Assembly: GCF_002884445.1 (NCBI RefSeq)
Contig: NZ_KZ614144.1
Span: 1,220,202 to 1,284,201, forward strand
DNA length: 64,000 bases
Reading direction: 5' to 3'
From: Paenibacillus castaneae
GTDB taxonomy: Bacteria > Bacillota > Bacilli > Paenibacillales > Paenibacillaceae
Shown here: positions 50,765 to 61,149 of the stretch, in pieces
How positions within the stretch are numbered: position 1 is the stretch's first letter
Layout of the letters: each line of letters begins with the position of its first letter
The notes under the pieces: generated by a model
What the model saw: only the letters and a program-made list of their open reading frames with translations
What the model was told of the DNA's origin: nothing
Database searches by the model: none
Program-made: the position numbers and the translations under genes

Positions 50765-51676
50765 ATGATAAAAAAAGTGACTAAAGCCATTATTCCCGCC
50801 GCAGGACTAGGTACCCGTTTCTTACCGGCAACAAAAGCAATGCCGAAAGAAATGCTTCCTATCTTGGATAAGCCAACCATTCAGTACATCGTGGAGGAAG
50901 CAATTGAATCAGGCGTTGAGGACATCATTGTTGTTACAGGCAAAGGCAAGCGGGCTATCGAGGATCACTTCGATATTGCATTCGAGCTCGAACATACGCT
51001 AGAGGCAAAAGGGAAATTCGAGATATTAGAAAAAGTACGAAAATCATCGAACGTGAATCTTCATTACATAAGGCAAAAAGAACCGAAGGGACTTGGACAT
51101 GCTGTGTGGTGCGCCCGTAATTTCATTGGGAATGAGCCATTCGCAGTTCTGCTTGGGGATGACATCGTAGAAGCTGATGTACCATGCACCAAGCAATTAA
51201 TCGAGCAGTATGAGCGGACAGGACGTTCCGTAATCGGCGTACAGATGGTTGGCGTTGACCAAACGCACCGCTACGGTATCGTGGACCCGGGCGAGCGCGT
51301 GGATAATCTTTACGAGGTTAATCGGTTCGTTGAGAAGCCGCCGCAAGGACAAGCTCCTTCGAATTTGGCGATTATGGGACGCTACGTTCTGACACCGGAT
51401 ATATTCGATTATTTAGGTCAGCATGAGCTTGGAGCAGGCGGTGAAATTCAGCTGACCGATGCGATCCAGAAGCTGAATATGGACCAAGGGGTCTATGCAT
51501 TCGACTTCCAAGGCATTCGCTATGATGTGGGCGAGAAGCTTGGCTTTATTATGACGACTATCGATTTTGCGCTTCGGAATAAGGAGCTTAGACACCCGCT
51601 AATGACGGGAATCGAAGAATTAATGGAGCGTGAGCTGCGCAAGCAAATACTTGTAGGCAGAGGTGAGAAAGTATGA
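50765..51676 (+). CDS. galU: UTP-glucose-1-phosphate uridylyltransferase
   Basis: A 303-residue cytoplasmic enzyme that makes UDP-glucose from UTP and glucose 1-phosphate. The nucleotide site reads [20 protein letters not shown] (exact family signature), followed by [20 protein letters not shown] and VLLGDDIV. The length is normal. The ATG follows GGGTGAGA. It feeds the Ugd enzyme at the end of the window and the priming transferase that overlaps it by 4 bases. An alternative name in Bacillus is gtaB. Confidence 0.96.
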   Translation: MIKKVTKAIIPAAGLGTRFLPATKAMPKEMLPILDKPTIQYIVEEAIESGVEDIIVVTGKGKRAIEDHFDIAFELEHTLEAKGKFEILEKVRKSSNVNLHYIRQKEPKGLGHAVWCARNFIGNEPFAVLLGDDIVEADVPCTKQLIEQYERTGRSVIGVQMVGVDQTHRYGIVDPGERVDNLYEVNRFVEKPPQGQAPSNLAIMGRYVLTPDIFDYLGQHELGAGGEIQLTDAIQKLNMDQGVYAFDFQGIRYDVGEKLGFIMTTIDFALRNKELRHPLMTGIEELMERELRKQILVGRGEKV

Positions 51677-52359
51677 GGCAGACTGAGTATGGGGATGAAG
51701 CGGTACTGAACTATTCTCATGGCTTAGCTCAACAAGCTAACAGCCGCAGTCTTACCGTTTACTCCGTCGTTAAACGTACGATCGATATCGTTGGTTCATT
51801 AGCGGGCTTAGTTCTATTAAGCCCGCTGCTAGCCATCATCGCGATTCTAATTAAATGGGAGGACCCGAAGGGTTCTGTATTCTTCTATCAAACAAGAATC
51901 GGCAAGGACGAAAAACCGTTTCGGATGTTCAAGCTGCGCTCCATGCTAACAGGAGCGGAGGACAAGCTGAAGGATTTGCTCGATAAGAATGAAATCAGCG
52001 GAGCTATGTTTAAGATGAAGGATGATCCGCGGGTTACGAAGGTTGGAAAATTCATTCGGAAAACGAGTATCGACGAGCTTCCGCAATTGCTTAATGTGCT
52101 GAGAGGAGAAATGTCCTTAGTTGGTCCAAGGCCGCCTCTAACGAGAGAGGTTGCTGAATATACAGAGTATGACAAGAAGCGCTTATCTGTAACGCCGGGC
52201 TGCACAGGACTATGGCAGGTGAGCGGAAGAAACCATTTGTCTTTTAAAGAAATGGTTGAGCTTGACATCACCTACATTGAGAAGAGATGCATTTGGTTTG
52301 ATATAAAAATCATATTGCGAACATTCAAAGCAATTGCAGGCTCCAAGGATGCATTCTAA
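51673..52359 (+). CDS. Undecaprenyl-phosphate sugar phosphotransferase (priming transferase)
   Basis: A 228-residue bacterial sugar transferase with a single N-terminal helix (about 33-55: [20 protein letters not shown]) and the catalytic domain with [44 protein letters not shown] and GPRPP. It lacks the extra N-terminal helices of long WbaP-type enzymes, so it is the short EpsL/PglC-like form. It attaches the first sugar phosphate to undecaprenyl phosphate. It overlaps galU through ATGA. Confidence 0.95.
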   Translation: MRQTEYGDEAVLNYSHGLAQQANSRSLTVYSVVKRTIDIVGSLAGLVLLSPLLAIIAILIKWEDPKGSVFFYQTRIGKDEKPFRMFKLRSMLTGAEDKLKDLLDKNEISGAMFKMKDDPRVTKVGKFIRKTSIDELPQLLNVLRGEMSLVGPRPPLTREVAEYTEYDKKRLSVTPGCTGLWQVSGRNHLSFKEMVELDITYIEKRCIWFDIKIILRTFKAIAGSKDAF

Positions 52360-52401
52360 TCGAACCATTTTTTACTTCACAAAACTTCAGGAGGTGTGAA
52401 C

Positions 52402-53517
52402 ATGGCAAGAGTCCTTCATATATCGGAGTTTACAAAGGGAGGCATTGAAACACACCTTAATGAAGTGCTGAGATATCAAGCGGACAACCATGATATTTAT
52501 CTGATGGCTTCCGAGCAAAATTCCAATCGGGATTCACTGCAAATCAGCCCTGAACGGCTGCACTTGTATCCATACAAGAGGAAGCCGAAATATTTCTTTC
52601 AGGCGATGAGAGCCATCGGGAAGAAGGTTGATGAAATCAAGCCGGATATCGTGCATGTTCATGGCACGTTCGCAGGTTTTTTCTTGCGGACGTTGCTATT
52701 TACCAAAAGGCAGCGTCCTGCGGTAGTCTATTGCGCACATGGCTGGGCCTTTCTAATGGACACGAAGCCTTGGAAAAAACAGTTGTTCGCCTTTGTGGAG
52801 AAGGTCCTCGCGCTTCGGACTGATTTCATTATCAACATATCCAAGCATGAATACGAAATGAGCATCAATTACGGCTTGCCTGCCAAGAAATCGGTTGTGG
52901 TCTACAACGGTGTTTCGGATGCTCCGTCGGCGAATCTGCTCCCGTTCACAGTAGATGAAAACAAAATTAATTTACTTTACGTGGGCCGCTTTGATCGGCA
53001 AAAGGGATTTGATCTGCTGCTGGAGCTGTTTAACGAGCAAAAATTTACGAATGTGGTGCTGTACCTGGTTGGAGATACCGTATTGGAGGAAATCAATTAT
53101 GAGTTTCCTGCGAATGCCGTCAAGATCGGCTGGGTGAACAATTCGGAAATTGACCGTTATATGAAAGCATGTGATGCGGTCATCGTTCCCTCGCGCTGGG
53201 AGGGCTTCGGCATTGTTGCGATCGAGGCGCTGAGAAACAAGAAGCCTGTTATCGCCAGCAACCGGGGAGCGCTTCCGGAAATTATCGAGCATGGCGTCAA
53301 CGGCTATATTTTTGATTTTGATCAAAAGAAAGAGCTGGCTGACATTATTCATTCACTCGATAAAAACACGTTGGAAGCGATGGGCAGCACCGGTGAGACT
53401 ATTTTTTATGACAAATTCCATTCGGATAAAATGAACAAGCAAATTGACCGTTTATACGAGGATGCCTTAAAAACTTCGCGTGGCAGCTATTCGGTAACCG
53501 TCAATAAATATGTCTAG
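52402..53517 (+). CDS. Glycosyltransferase family 4 (1)
   Basis: A 371-residue GT-B enzyme. The N-terminal acceptor domain has SEFTKGGIETHLNEVL, and the nucleotide-sugar domain has LLYVGRFDRQKGFDLLLELF and the EX7E motif in SRWEGFGIVAIEAL. It probably adds a retaining linkage during repeat-unit synthesis. I chose ATG 52402 behind AGGAGGTG; the in-frame GTG at 52396 is part of that site. The linkage and sugar cannot be read from the sequence. Confidence 0.93.
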   Translation: MARVLHISEFTKGGIETHLNEVLRYQADNHDIYLMASEQNSNRDSLQISPERLHLYPYKRKPKYFFQAMRAIGKKVDEIKPDIVHVHGTFAGFFLRTLLFTKRQRPAVVYCAHGWAFLMDTKPWKKQLFAFVEKVLALRTDFIINISKHEYEMSINYGLPAKKSVVVYNGVSDAPSANLLPFTVDENKINLLYVGRFDRQKGFDLLLELFNEQKFTNVVLYLVGDTVLEEINYEFPANAVKIGWVNNSEIDRYMKACDAVIVPSRWEGFGIVAIEALRNKKPVIASNRGALPEIIEHGVNGYIFDFDQKKELADIIHSLDKNTLEAMGSTGETIFYDKFHSDKMNKQIDRLYEDALKTSRGSYSVTVNKYV

Positions 53518-53538
53518 ATTTACAAGGATGGAGAGAAG

Positions 53539-54924
53539 ATGAACAGTGGCTTGCAAACCAACCTTACGGCAACTGAAAAACTAGCTAAGCTTCAAAGCAA
53601 AGGTCAATTCTTTTTGGCCGTTTATCTGGTCATTCTATTGATGCTCACCGTCTATCAAGACTTTCCTTTGGTTAATAAGATCGGTGAAATCGGTAGAACG
53701 CCTATTATTGTGCTGCTCCCGCTGTTTGTATTCTGCGAAATTACGATGCTTGCGAAGCATAAGAGAGTGATGTACGGATCAAAGCTTCAAACGTATTTAT
53801 TTGCTTTCATTCTTTATTTGAGCTTTGTCAGTATCGCTTATATTCTGGTTCAGTTTTTGCAGGGCAGCTACAGCTATGGATCGGAGAATCTGCTAGGAAA
53901 AGCGGTTAAGGTATTAATTTATTTTGGTTTAATTTTGCTCTATATCAGACATATGCAGCTCGTCTTTTCCAAAATTAAAAGCTTTAAAATGCTTTATGGC
54001 TGTTTTCTCGCAGCAGTGACGCTGCTTGCAGTCATTATGATTTTGGAGCTTATGAGCATGCCGAACGCATTCACATACCTGCACTCAGGGAGCCACCCCT
54101 ATTGGAGAGTAAGGCTGCTGACGTCGGAGAGCAGTACAACGGGCTCTATCATCGTCGTCTATTCAGCCATTCTCATTTATTTGACCCAATATTTGAGTGC
54201 ATTTGCTAAGCAGCTGTCAATTGGGTATATATCTATCTTTTTTCTATTTTATTTGTTTAATACAGGCTCGAAAGGCTTCTTAATTATTAGCATGCTGACG
54301 CTTGTCGTAACGATGATCAAATTTATGGATTTCAGGAAAAAGAGAAATTTTGTACTGCTCATTGCAGTTGTGCTGGCGATGTATATGTTTATTGTTTATT
54401 TCTCGGGCGGGCTGATTAAGTCATTCAATAATGATATTCAGAACTATACCTCGTCCTACACGAGAATGGGAACGATCATCATTGCGCTGCTCACCATTTT
54501 TCATCATCCGTTCGGCGTTGGAACTGGCGCATATTTGGTTTATTTCAACCAATACATGGATGATTCGATCAGCATGATGACTCATTTCTATTACAACGCT
54601 TTTGGCGTAAGCGAGATTAATACGGGAGAACTGATGCAATATTCAGGCTCGGCTAAAAACTTGGGTGTCAAATCAGGATTTTTCCAGTGGGTGATGTTCG
54701 GGGGGATATTCTCCTTCGTGTTCTTCTACATGATGGCCAAAAATCTGATTATAAAGGCTAAATCGAACTCAATCATATTTCTAGCCCTTATGTTCATTCT
54801 TTTCTCTCTGCTCTTAGTTACGCTTGAAATTAAATATGAAGTGTGGCTGTTATTCGCCTTTATTAGCTTATTTCTAGGCAATAACGATTTCAATCAATCC
54901 AATACGTCGAGGGTGGCCAAATGA
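53539..54924 (+). CDS. O-antigen ligase / Wzy-type polysaccharide polymerase
   Basis: A 461-residue membrane protein with about eleven helices and a large extracellular loop (about 340-400) containing HHPFGVGTGAYLVYF, similar to the G-P-GxG pattern of O-antigen ligase family members. Together with the flippase at 59784 and the Wzz-like protein it makes a Wzx/Wzy-type assembly system. The ATG follows GGAGAG. The next gene overlaps through ATGA. Confidence 0.9.
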   Translation: MNSGLQTNLTATEKLAKLQSKGQFFLAVYLVILLMLTVYQDFPLVNKIGEIGRTPIIVLLPLFVFCEITMLAKHKRVMYGSKLQTYLFAFILYLSFVSIAYILVQFLQGSYSYGSENLLGKAVKVLIYFGLILLYIRHMQLVFSKIKSFKMLYGCFLAAVTLLAVIMILELMSMPNAFTYLHSGSHPYWRVRLLTSESSTTGSIIVVYSAILIYLTQYLSAFAKQLSIGYISIFFLFYLFNTGSKGFLIISMLTLVVTMIKFMDFRKKRNFVLLIAVVLAMYMFIVYFSGGLIKSFNNDIQNYTSSYTRMGTIIIALLTIFHHPFGVGTGAYLVYFNQYMDDSISMMTHFYYNAFGVSEINTGELMQYSGSAKNLGVKSGFFQWVMFGGIFSFVFFYMMAKNLIIKAKSNSIIFLALMFILFSLLLVTLEIKYEVWLLFAFISLFLGNNDFNQSNTSRVAK

Positions 54925-56090
54925 AAATACTAGTTGTTTGCAGTGATTTTCCTTTTCCAGCCGACCATGGCGGAAGGGTCGATACATGGGGAAGAATTAA
55001 AGTTCTGGCTGAGCTGGGCTGGAAGATCCATCTCGTCGTTTGCGGCAAGCAAATGCCTTCTAATGAAGATATGGAAGCCGCGTACGTCTATGTAGAAGAT
55101 ATTAGGCTTTGCAGCCGTAGAAGCAAGCTGGCGGATCTGCTTCATGCCATCCCGATGCAGGTGCAGTCCCGAAGCGAGCTGCGGAACGTTGAGCTGGAAG
55201 GGGATTATGATTACGTGCTGCTGGAGGGCGATTATGTGTATCCCATCCTCTCTAATCCGAAAATCAAGCATGAAACGGTTATTTTGCGGGTTCATAACGA
55301 TGAGGCGGTATACTTCAAAGCGCTTGCCAGAAGCACCAAAAATATAATCCACAAAATGTACTATCACATGGAGAGCAGCAAGTTCACTGTATTGCAGAAG
55401 AAGATGCTGGAGAAGGTCGACAAATATTTGTTTATTTCCAGCAAGGAGTTTGACAGCTTCCATAAGCTTAATCCTTCTGTCAAAAGCCTTTTCCTGCCGC
55501 CTCCGGTTACGAATGAAAGGTTCAGAATGAATGCTTTCAAAAGTAAGAAGGTCGTGTTTATCGGATCACTGTTTATGCCGAATAACCGAGAAGCGATCCA
55601 GTGGTATTTGGAGCATATTCATCCGTTGATGCTGAAGGAGCAGGATTACCAATTCATCATCGCAGGCAACAGCAGAAAGCAAAGTCTTAGCTGGCTGGAG
55701 CCTTATAATTTGACCCGCGTGGTCGTACATGATACTCCGAAAAGCTTGGATGACATATACAATAGCGGTTATTTATTCGTTAATCCGATGCAAAACGGTG
55801 CCGGCGTTAAGCTGAAGACGATTGAAGCGATTCAGAATGGACTGCCCGTCATCTCGACTTCAATCGGCTATGAGGGTACTGGCTTAGTGGATAATGAGCA
55901 CATTATGATTGCAGACAAGCCGGAGCAGTTTTACGCCAAAATCAAAGAGCTGTTCGACAACCCGGATAAGGCCAAAAAGCTGCTGGATGCGTCGCAAAGC
56001 TTCCTGCGCAAGCATTACAACCATAAAGAAGTACTGAATGGATTCATTCATTCGTTGAACGCTAGTTATAAAGTGAAGCAGGTGCTGTGA
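54921..56090 (+). CDS. Glycosyltransferase family 4 (2)
   Basis: A 389-residue GT-B enzyme. The start of the acceptor domain is SDFPFPADHGGRVDTWGRIK, a group common among capsule glycosyltransferases. The donor domain has VVFIGSLFMPNNREAIQWYL and NGAGVKLKTIEAIQNGLPVI, which replaces the usual EX7E. It overlaps the polymerase gene by 4 bases and ends directly at the next start. Sugar specificity is unknown. Confidence 0.92.
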   Translation: MKILVVCSDFPFPADHGGRVDTWGRIKVLAELGWKIHLVVCGKQMPSNEDMEAAYVYVEDIRLCSRRSKLADLLHAIPMQVQSRSELRNVELEGDYDYVLLEGDYVYPILSNPKIKHETVILRVHNDEAVYFKALARSTKNIIHKMYYHMESSKFTVLQKKMLEKVDKYLFISSKEFDSFHKLNPSVKSLFLPPPVTNERFRMNAFKSKKVVFIGSLFMPNNREAIQWYLEHIHPLMLKEQDYQFIIAGNSRKQSLSWLEPYNLTRVVVHDTPKSLDDIYNSGYLFVNPMQNGAGVKLKTIEAIQNGLPVISTSIGYEGTGLVDNEHIMIADKPEQFYAKIKELFDNPDKAKKLLDASQSFLRKHYNHKEVLNGFIHSLNASYKVKQVL

Positions 56091-57212
56091 ATGGATAAGG
56101 TCAAAATTAATGTCATGTTTGTCACACATGCGGATAAGAAAGGCGGCGCGGAGCAAAGTCTTATTCATTTAATCAATTACTTGGATACATCCAAATATCG
56201 AATATTTTTGCTCAGTCCCGGCCATGCGGAATATTTGGATGAAATCAGAACCGAATACCGTCATTTTCCGCTGAGTCTTCATAGCATTAAGAAAAAATTC
56301 GGTATGGGCTATTTGCAAACCATATTTCGGATGAAGGCTTTCGTGAAAAGAAATCAGATCGATATTATCCATGCCAATGGCTGGAGAGCACCTTGGTACA
56401 CGGCTCCGCTAAAGTTTCTAACTTCATGCAAGCTGGTCTGGCACCACCGGGATTACACGCATTTGCGGATGTTCAATCAAGTGCTTCCAAAGTTTTTCGA
56501 TCAAGTCATTTGTATCTCGCACTTTGTAGCGAATTCGATCCAGGGCAGCAATAAGACAATTATTTATAACGGCGTTGATCCGGAATTGTCTTTGACTCTG
56601 AAGAGCCGAAGCTTTATGGAGGATGACACGCTTGTTATCGGGACGTTTGGAAGAATTGTAGAGTGGAAAAGATACCATCTCGTAATCGAGGCCGTCAAGA
56701 AACTAGCTGATAACCATAAATACAATTGGAAGCTCTTAATTGTAGGAGACGCATCGGTTGACGGCTCGCAAGGCTATTTCAACGAAATGATCCAGAAGGT
56801 TATCGATTACGGCTTGGAGCAGAACGTTATTTTCTACGGTTATAGCAAAAAACCGCTTGAAGTGATGAAGGAATGCGACCTTACGATTAATTTCTCGTTA
56901 AACGAACCGTTTGGCAGAGTCATTATTGAATCGATGCTCGTTCATACGCCAGTTATTGTGTCAGATTCCGGCGGAGCGCCGGAAATCATTCATCAGACAA
57001 GAGGCGGCTTTATTGTGAAGGACGGAGATGTTGAAGAGCTTTATCAAACCATCAGATTGGTGTATGACAAAGCTGTTGATCATCAGGAGCTTTCGAATGA
57101 AGGCTACAGAAGCGTGATGAGCGACTTTAATATGAGCACGATCGCACGCAAGGTAGAATCTACTTACCATTTATTGTTGGCGCAGAAATTGAAGTCGGAA
57201 GCGGCGGGATAA
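56091..57212 (+). CDS. Glycosyltransferase family 4 (3)
   Basis: A 373-residue GT-B enzyme with HADKKGGAEQSLIHLINYLD at the acceptor side and LVIGTFGRIVEWKRYHLVIE plus NEPFGRVIIESMLVHTPVIV (EX7E) at the donor side. The start is immediately after the stop of the previous gene. It adds one sugar of the repeat unit on the cytoplasmic face. The donor is not identifiable. Confidence 0.93.
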   Translation: MDKVKINVMFVTHADKKGGAEQSLIHLINYLDTSKYRIFLLSPGHAEYLDEIRTEYRHFPLSLHSIKKKFGMGYLQTIFRMKAFVKRNQIDIIHANGWRAPWYTAPLKFLTSCKLVWHHRDYTHLRMFNQVLPKFFDQVICISHFVANSIQGSNKTIIYNGVDPELSLTLKSRSFMEDDTLVIGTFGRIVEWKRYHLVIEAVKKLADNHKYNWKLLIVGDASVDGSQGYFNEMIQKVIDYGLEQNVIFYGYSKKPLEVMKECDLTINFSLNEPFGRVIIESMLVHTPVIVSDSGGAPEIIHQTRGGFIVKDGDVEELYQTIRLVYDKAVDHQELSNEGYRSVMSDFNMSTIARKVESTYHLLLAQKLKSEAAG

Positions 57213-57213
57213 T

Positions 57214-57786
57214 ATGAGTATTTCATACAATCAATTGAGCTTCGGCAAGCTGCTTGCTGTGCTGAAAGGCGCGGTTGTTTTGCCGATCAAGACAAGCTCG
57301 GCCGGCCGGTTTGGCCGGATTTCCGGGAAGCTGACCGTGAAGAACAAAGGCGAGTTTGTGGTGGGACGGAACATTTCCTTTCACGCGAAACCATTTCCGT
57401 CTTCTATTTCCGTCAATAAAGGAGCCAAGCTGTGGGTTGGAGACAATGTGTTTTTTAATTACGGCTTAGATATCGGCTGTACGATGTCCATTCGTATTGG
57501 CAGCAATACGATCATTGGCCCAATGGTAAATATGATTGATACCAATTTCCACCCTGTAGATATTCAGGATAAGTCGTCAAGCAAAGCGATAGAAATTGCG
57601 GATAATGTCTGGATTGGCAGAGGCGTCGTTATACTTCCAGGCGTAACAATCGGCAGAAATACTGTAATTGCCTCCGGAAGCGTCGTGACGCGGGATATTC
57701 CCGCGAATGTACTGGCTGGAGGAACGCCGGCCAAGGTCATCCGCGAGATTGAGGTGCCGACCGATTGGATCCGCAGATACAACTAA
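57214..57786 (+). CDS. Left-handed beta-helix acyltransferase
   Basis: A 190-residue hexapeptide-repeat acetyltransferase. The C-terminal half carries the repeats and trimer motif: NVWIGRGVVILPGVTIGRNT, VIASGSVVTRDIP and AGGTPAKVIR. The active-site histidine is probably in DTNFHPVD. It likely O-acetylates a sugar of the repeat unit, though serine-acetyltransferase-like sequences are also used for amino sugars. The start is ATG 57214, two bases after the previous stop. Confidence 0.92.
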   Translation: MSISYNQLSFGKLLAVLKGAVVLPIKTSSAGRFGRISGKLTVKNKGEFVVGRNISFHAKPFPSSISVNKGAKLWVGDNVFFNYGLDIGCTMSIRIGSNTIIGPMVNMIDTNFHPVDIQDKSSSKAIEIADNVWIGRGVVILPGVTIGRNTVIASGSVVTRDIPANVLAGGTPAKVIREIEVPTDWIRRYN

Positions 57787-57852
57787 AGAGAAGGCCTGAC
57801 CTTAAGGTGCATAGAGTGGAATTTATTGAAGCAAGGGTAGGGAGAGCAATTG

Positions 57853-58884
57853 ATGAAAGTATGGATGTGGCCGAAATCGAGCGAACTCAATTTTTACAAT
57901 GATTTATTGTCCGATTCGCTGAATGGCGCTGGTATGGACATTGTGGATTTGAAGCACGGCAAGCTGCTGCTCGGCGTCGGTCGAACGAAGCCGGGAGATA
58001 TTGTCCACATACACTGGATGCACCATGCCTATCAGAATCGCAATCCGCTGCTGTTTATCGTGAAATCATTCTTATTTATAATGACCATGCTTTATTTAAA
58101 GCTTCGCAACGTTCAACTCGTATGGACTATTCATAATCTTTATCCGCATCAGGTGAAATACCCGAAGCTGGAGCGTTTCATGCGAACGTTAATCTGCAAA
58201 TTTTGCAGTAAGCTGATCGTTGCATCCGAGTCGATAAAACGGAAGGTTATGTCGGAATTCAACGTTCCGGAGGGCAAGCTGTTCGTAGTGAAGCATGGTC
58301 ATTATTTGGGTGTTTACAAGCCAAGCGGAATAGATTTCAGACAGCGTTACCGCATTAGCGCCGATGCGCATGCCTACTTATTCCTTGGCGCCATTAAAGC
58401 CTACAAAGGTGTTGAGGATTTGATCGAAGCGTTCAATGCAGTGAAAACTCCAAATGATTATTTGATTATAGCGGGAAAAGCGGATCAAGCAATGGAGTCT
58501 TATCTGAAACGTGTAGAGGATACCGAAAATATCATTCTGGATATGCGCTTTATTCCCAATGAAGAGGTTGCGGACCTGATCAGCGCCGTCGATGTCATGG
58601 TCATGCCTTACAAAGAAATTACAACTTCGGGCTCCGCTATACTGGGGCTTTCCTTTAAGAAGCTGATCGTAATGCCGGACAATGATTTCATAAATGAATA
58701 TTTCACGGAGGATATGGTTGTCCGCTACGATCCGCATCATGATAACGGATTGGAAAATGCGCTGAAAGCTGCCCTTCATGTGAAGAGACAGCAAGCAGCG
58801 CCAAATTATGATGAAGTGCTGAAGGATCTCGATTGGAGCGCAATCGCGCTAAAAATAAAAAAAGTGTATCAAGGATGGGGATAA
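57853..58884 (+). CDS. Glycosyltransferase, GT4-like
   Basis: A 343-residue GT-B type protein. It has IVHIHWMHHAYQNRNPLLF, LVWTIHNLYPHQ and FLGAIKAYKGVEDLIEAFNA. The donor site near VMPYKEITTSGSAILGL resembles the GumK/capsular branch rather than the classical EX7E. I chose ATG 57853 seven bases behind GGGAGAG; the in-frame TTG at 57850 is closer to it. It lies 66 bases after the acyltransferase gene. The acceptor is unknown. Confidence 0.87.
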   Translation: MKVWMWPKSSELNFYNDLLSDSLNGAGMDIVDLKHGKLLLGVGRTKPGDIVHIHWMHHAYQNRNPLLFIVKSFLFIMTMLYLKLRNVQLVWTIHNLYPHQVKYPKLERFMRTLICKFCSKLIVASESIKRKVMSEFNVPEGKLFVVKHGHYLGVYKPSGIDFRQRYRISADAHAYLFLGAIKAYKGVEDLIEAFNAVKTPNDYLIIAGKADQAMESYLKRVEDTENIILDMRFIPNEEVADLISAVDVMVMPYKEITTSGSAILGLSFKKLIVMPDNDFINEYFTEDMVVRYDPHHDNGLENALKAALHVKRQQAAPNYDEVLKDLDWSAIALKIKKVYQGWG

Positions 58885-58887
58885 AGG

Positions 58888-59787
58888 ATGAAAGTAACGG
58901 TGGCCATCTGCACCCATAACCGAGCCAAGGATACAGGAGAGGCGATTGAAAGCGTCCTTGCTCAAAGCTTTGATAAAGAAAAGATCGAGATTGTCGTTAT
59001 TGATAACCGGTCTACGGATCATACGGCTGAGGTGGTGCTTAAGCTAGCTAAGGTTCATGGTTCAAGGATTCGCTATCTGTTGGAGAATAAGCTTGGACTA
59101 TCAGTTGCCCGGAACAGGGCGATACGGGAGGCAAGGGGCGAATACATACTTTTTCTCGATGATGATGCGCTTGCTTCACGCCACTGGGTGCGGCACATTG
59201 TGAATGTGTTCGAAAGCGATCCGCTGATTGGCTGCGTTGGCGGCAAGATTGATCCGATATGGGAAGCACAGGAACCGAAGTGGATTCCAGAAGAGCATCG
59301 CTCGGTATTCACGATACTTGATTATTCAAGCGGAGTGGAGGAAATGCCTGCACCGTCCATTCCATACGGTGCGAATGTCGCTTTCAGAGCAAGTCTATTC
59401 CGCCAAATAGCCCCTTTTCGCGAGGATTTGGGTCGAGTCGGCAACAATCTGCTGTCGAGCGAGGAGAGTGAGCTGATTGCGAGGCTTCGCAAGGATTATA
59501 AGGTGTACTACACGCCGTTTGCTTCTGTTCAGCACAAAATAGCAAAAGAACGCACCACTAAGAAATGGTTTCTGAAACGAATCTTTTGGCAGGGTGTAAG
59601 CGATGCGGTAAAACGGCAGGATAGAAGCGCATTAGCTGTCTTAAAGCATAGTATTCGTCTGATGCAGGCTTTAGGATCAGCACTCATTTCTATTTTTCAT
59701 TTCAAGAAATTCATTAGACAGATTGTTAACATATGTTACCGCAATGGATCGCTTGTCGGCATCCTGCGATATAACAGTAGGGGTTGA
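58888..59787 (+). CDS. Glycosyltransferase family 2
   Basis: A 299-residue GT-A enzyme with VTVAICTHNRAKDTGEAIES at the N terminus, the metal-binding DDD in YILFLDDDALASRHW, and SSEESELIARL. It inverts the sugar configuration and uses a nucleotide sugar. It follows the previous gene after 3 bases, with ATAAAGG as a weak ribosome site. The stop overlaps the flippase start as TTGA. Confidence 0.94.
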   Translation: MKVTVAICTHNRAKDTGEAIESVLAQSFDKEKIEIVVIDNRSTDHTAEVVLKLAKVHGSRIRYLLENKLGLSVARNRAIREARGEYILFLDDDALASRHWVRHIVNVFESDPLIGCVGGKIDPIWEAQEPKWIPEEHRSVFTILDYSSGVEEMPAPSIPYGANVAFRASLFRQIAPFREDLGRVGNNLLSSEESELIARLRKDYKVYYTPFASVQHKIAKERTTKKWFLKRIFWQGVSDAVKRQDRSALAVLKHSIRLMQALGSALISIFHFKKFIRQIVNICYRNGSLVGILRYNSRG

Positions 59788-61148
59788 CGAGAAGGATGTC
59801 ACAGCTCGCCATTCATAAAGTATGGAGGGGAAACGGACTCGTCCAGACGATATTCAAGACTAGCGCAACTAACCTTTTGGTTATGGTCATCAGCACGTTG
59901 ACCTCCATTGTGACGGCTCGCATGTTCGGAGTTGTCGGCAAAGGAGAATTCTCAGCTATTCTTTTCTGGCCCACGCTGCTGGCGGGACTCGTAGGGTTCG
60001 GGCTGCCAACCTCGCTAATTTACAATATCAAACAAAATAAAGGAAACGGAGCAGATTTCGTAAGGGCTGGATTTCTGTTTCAAATTCCAGTCAGCATAAT
60101 CGTCGGGGTAATCGCATGGATTTGGCTGCCTTCATGGCTGAGCAGCTATCCCGCAGCCGTTATTCAAACCGCGAGATGGTATACGGTGCTCATGCTTCCT
60201 ATATTGCTGGCCATAAATTTAATATCCGCACTTGCTCAGAGTACTGGCAAATTTACCGTATACAATGGGCTGCGCTTGTCTGTTCCGCTCTGCAATCTGA
60301 TTGGACTTATTGCGCTTTGGGCGATCGGCAGCTTAAGCCTGCATTATGCTTCACTTGTGTTTCTAGTAACAAGCGCGGTCATGATCGCATGGTCCATCTA
60401 CAGCATAAGGGATGCACTGCGCATCAATTGGCTGCGAGGACTTGGAAATCGGCTGGCGGCAAAAGCGTTGTTCGGCTATGGAAGCAAAGTATTCGGGGTC
60501 GAGCTGCTTGGCACCATGTACACCCAATTCGATAAAATCATCATTCTTTCCATGCTGACTGCAAGAGACCTAGGATTATACACCGTTGTCTATGCGCTGT
60601 CCCGCATATTCAATGTGGTGCAGAACGCTATTACGAGTGTTATTTTTCCGAAGGTCACAGGTATGGATAAACAAACCATTATTGCAACCGTCGGCCGAGC
60701 ATTCCGGCTGTCCATGCTGCTCATGACAATCGTCGTCATACCTTGCATGTTTATCGGCCAATTCTTGATGGGTATTCTGTTCGGGGCGCCATTCCTTGAA
60801 GCAAGCGGAGCGTTCTATCTTCTCTCCATTGAATGCATTCTTGGCGGGGGCTCATGGATTCTAGCATCCTCCTTTAATGCTATGGGGCGTCCTGGGCTTG
60901 TATTGATCAGGCAGCTCATCGCCTTGGCGGCCACTATCGGATTGTTTTTCGTATTTACTCCGCTTTACGGGCTAAATGGAATTGCGCTTGCCCTATTAAT
61001 AGGGGCAATCATCCGCTTGGCGGTAACGATGGCATCGATGCGGATTGTTTTCAAGGTGGGGCTGCGAGGCATGTTGTTCGACAAGAAGGATTTTCAATTT
61101 TTATTCGATCGTTTGAAAGACAAGATCAAGCATAAAGGAGCGCAATGA
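59784..61148 (+). CDS. Oligosaccharide flippase (Wzx/MATE-like)
   Basis: A 454-residue membrane protein with about twelve to fourteen helices, of the polysaccharide biosynthesis/MOP superfamily. The opening FKTSATNLLVMVISTLTSIV and the repeated GKGEFSAILFWPTLLAGLVG match Wzx-type flippases. The start is TTG 59784 (coupled with the GT2 stop); ATG 59796 is an alternative. It moves the lipid-linked repeat unit across the membrane for polymerisation. Confidence 0.92.
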   Translation: MTRRMSQLAIHKVWRGNGLVQTIFKTSATNLLVMVISTLTSIVTARMFGVVGKGEFSAILFWPTLLAGLVGFGLPTSLIYNIKQNKGNGADFVRAGFLFQIPVSIIVGVIAWIWLPSWLSSYPAAVIQTARWYTVLMLPILLAINLISALAQSTGKFTVYNGLRLSVPLCNLIGLIALWAIGSLSLHYASLVFLVTSAVMIAWSIYSIRDALRINWLRGLGNRLAAKALFGYGSKVFGVELLGTMYTQFDKIIILSMLTARDLGLYTVVYALSRIFNVVQNAITSVIFPKVTGMDKQTIIATVGRAFRLSMLLMTIVVIPCMFIGQFLMGILFGAPFLEASGAFYLLSIECILGGGSWILASSFNAMGRPGLVLIRQLIALAATIGLFFVFTPLYGLNGIALALLIGAIIRLAVTMASMRIVFKVGLRGMLFDKKDFQFLFDRLKDKIKHKGAQ

Positions 61149-61149
61149 A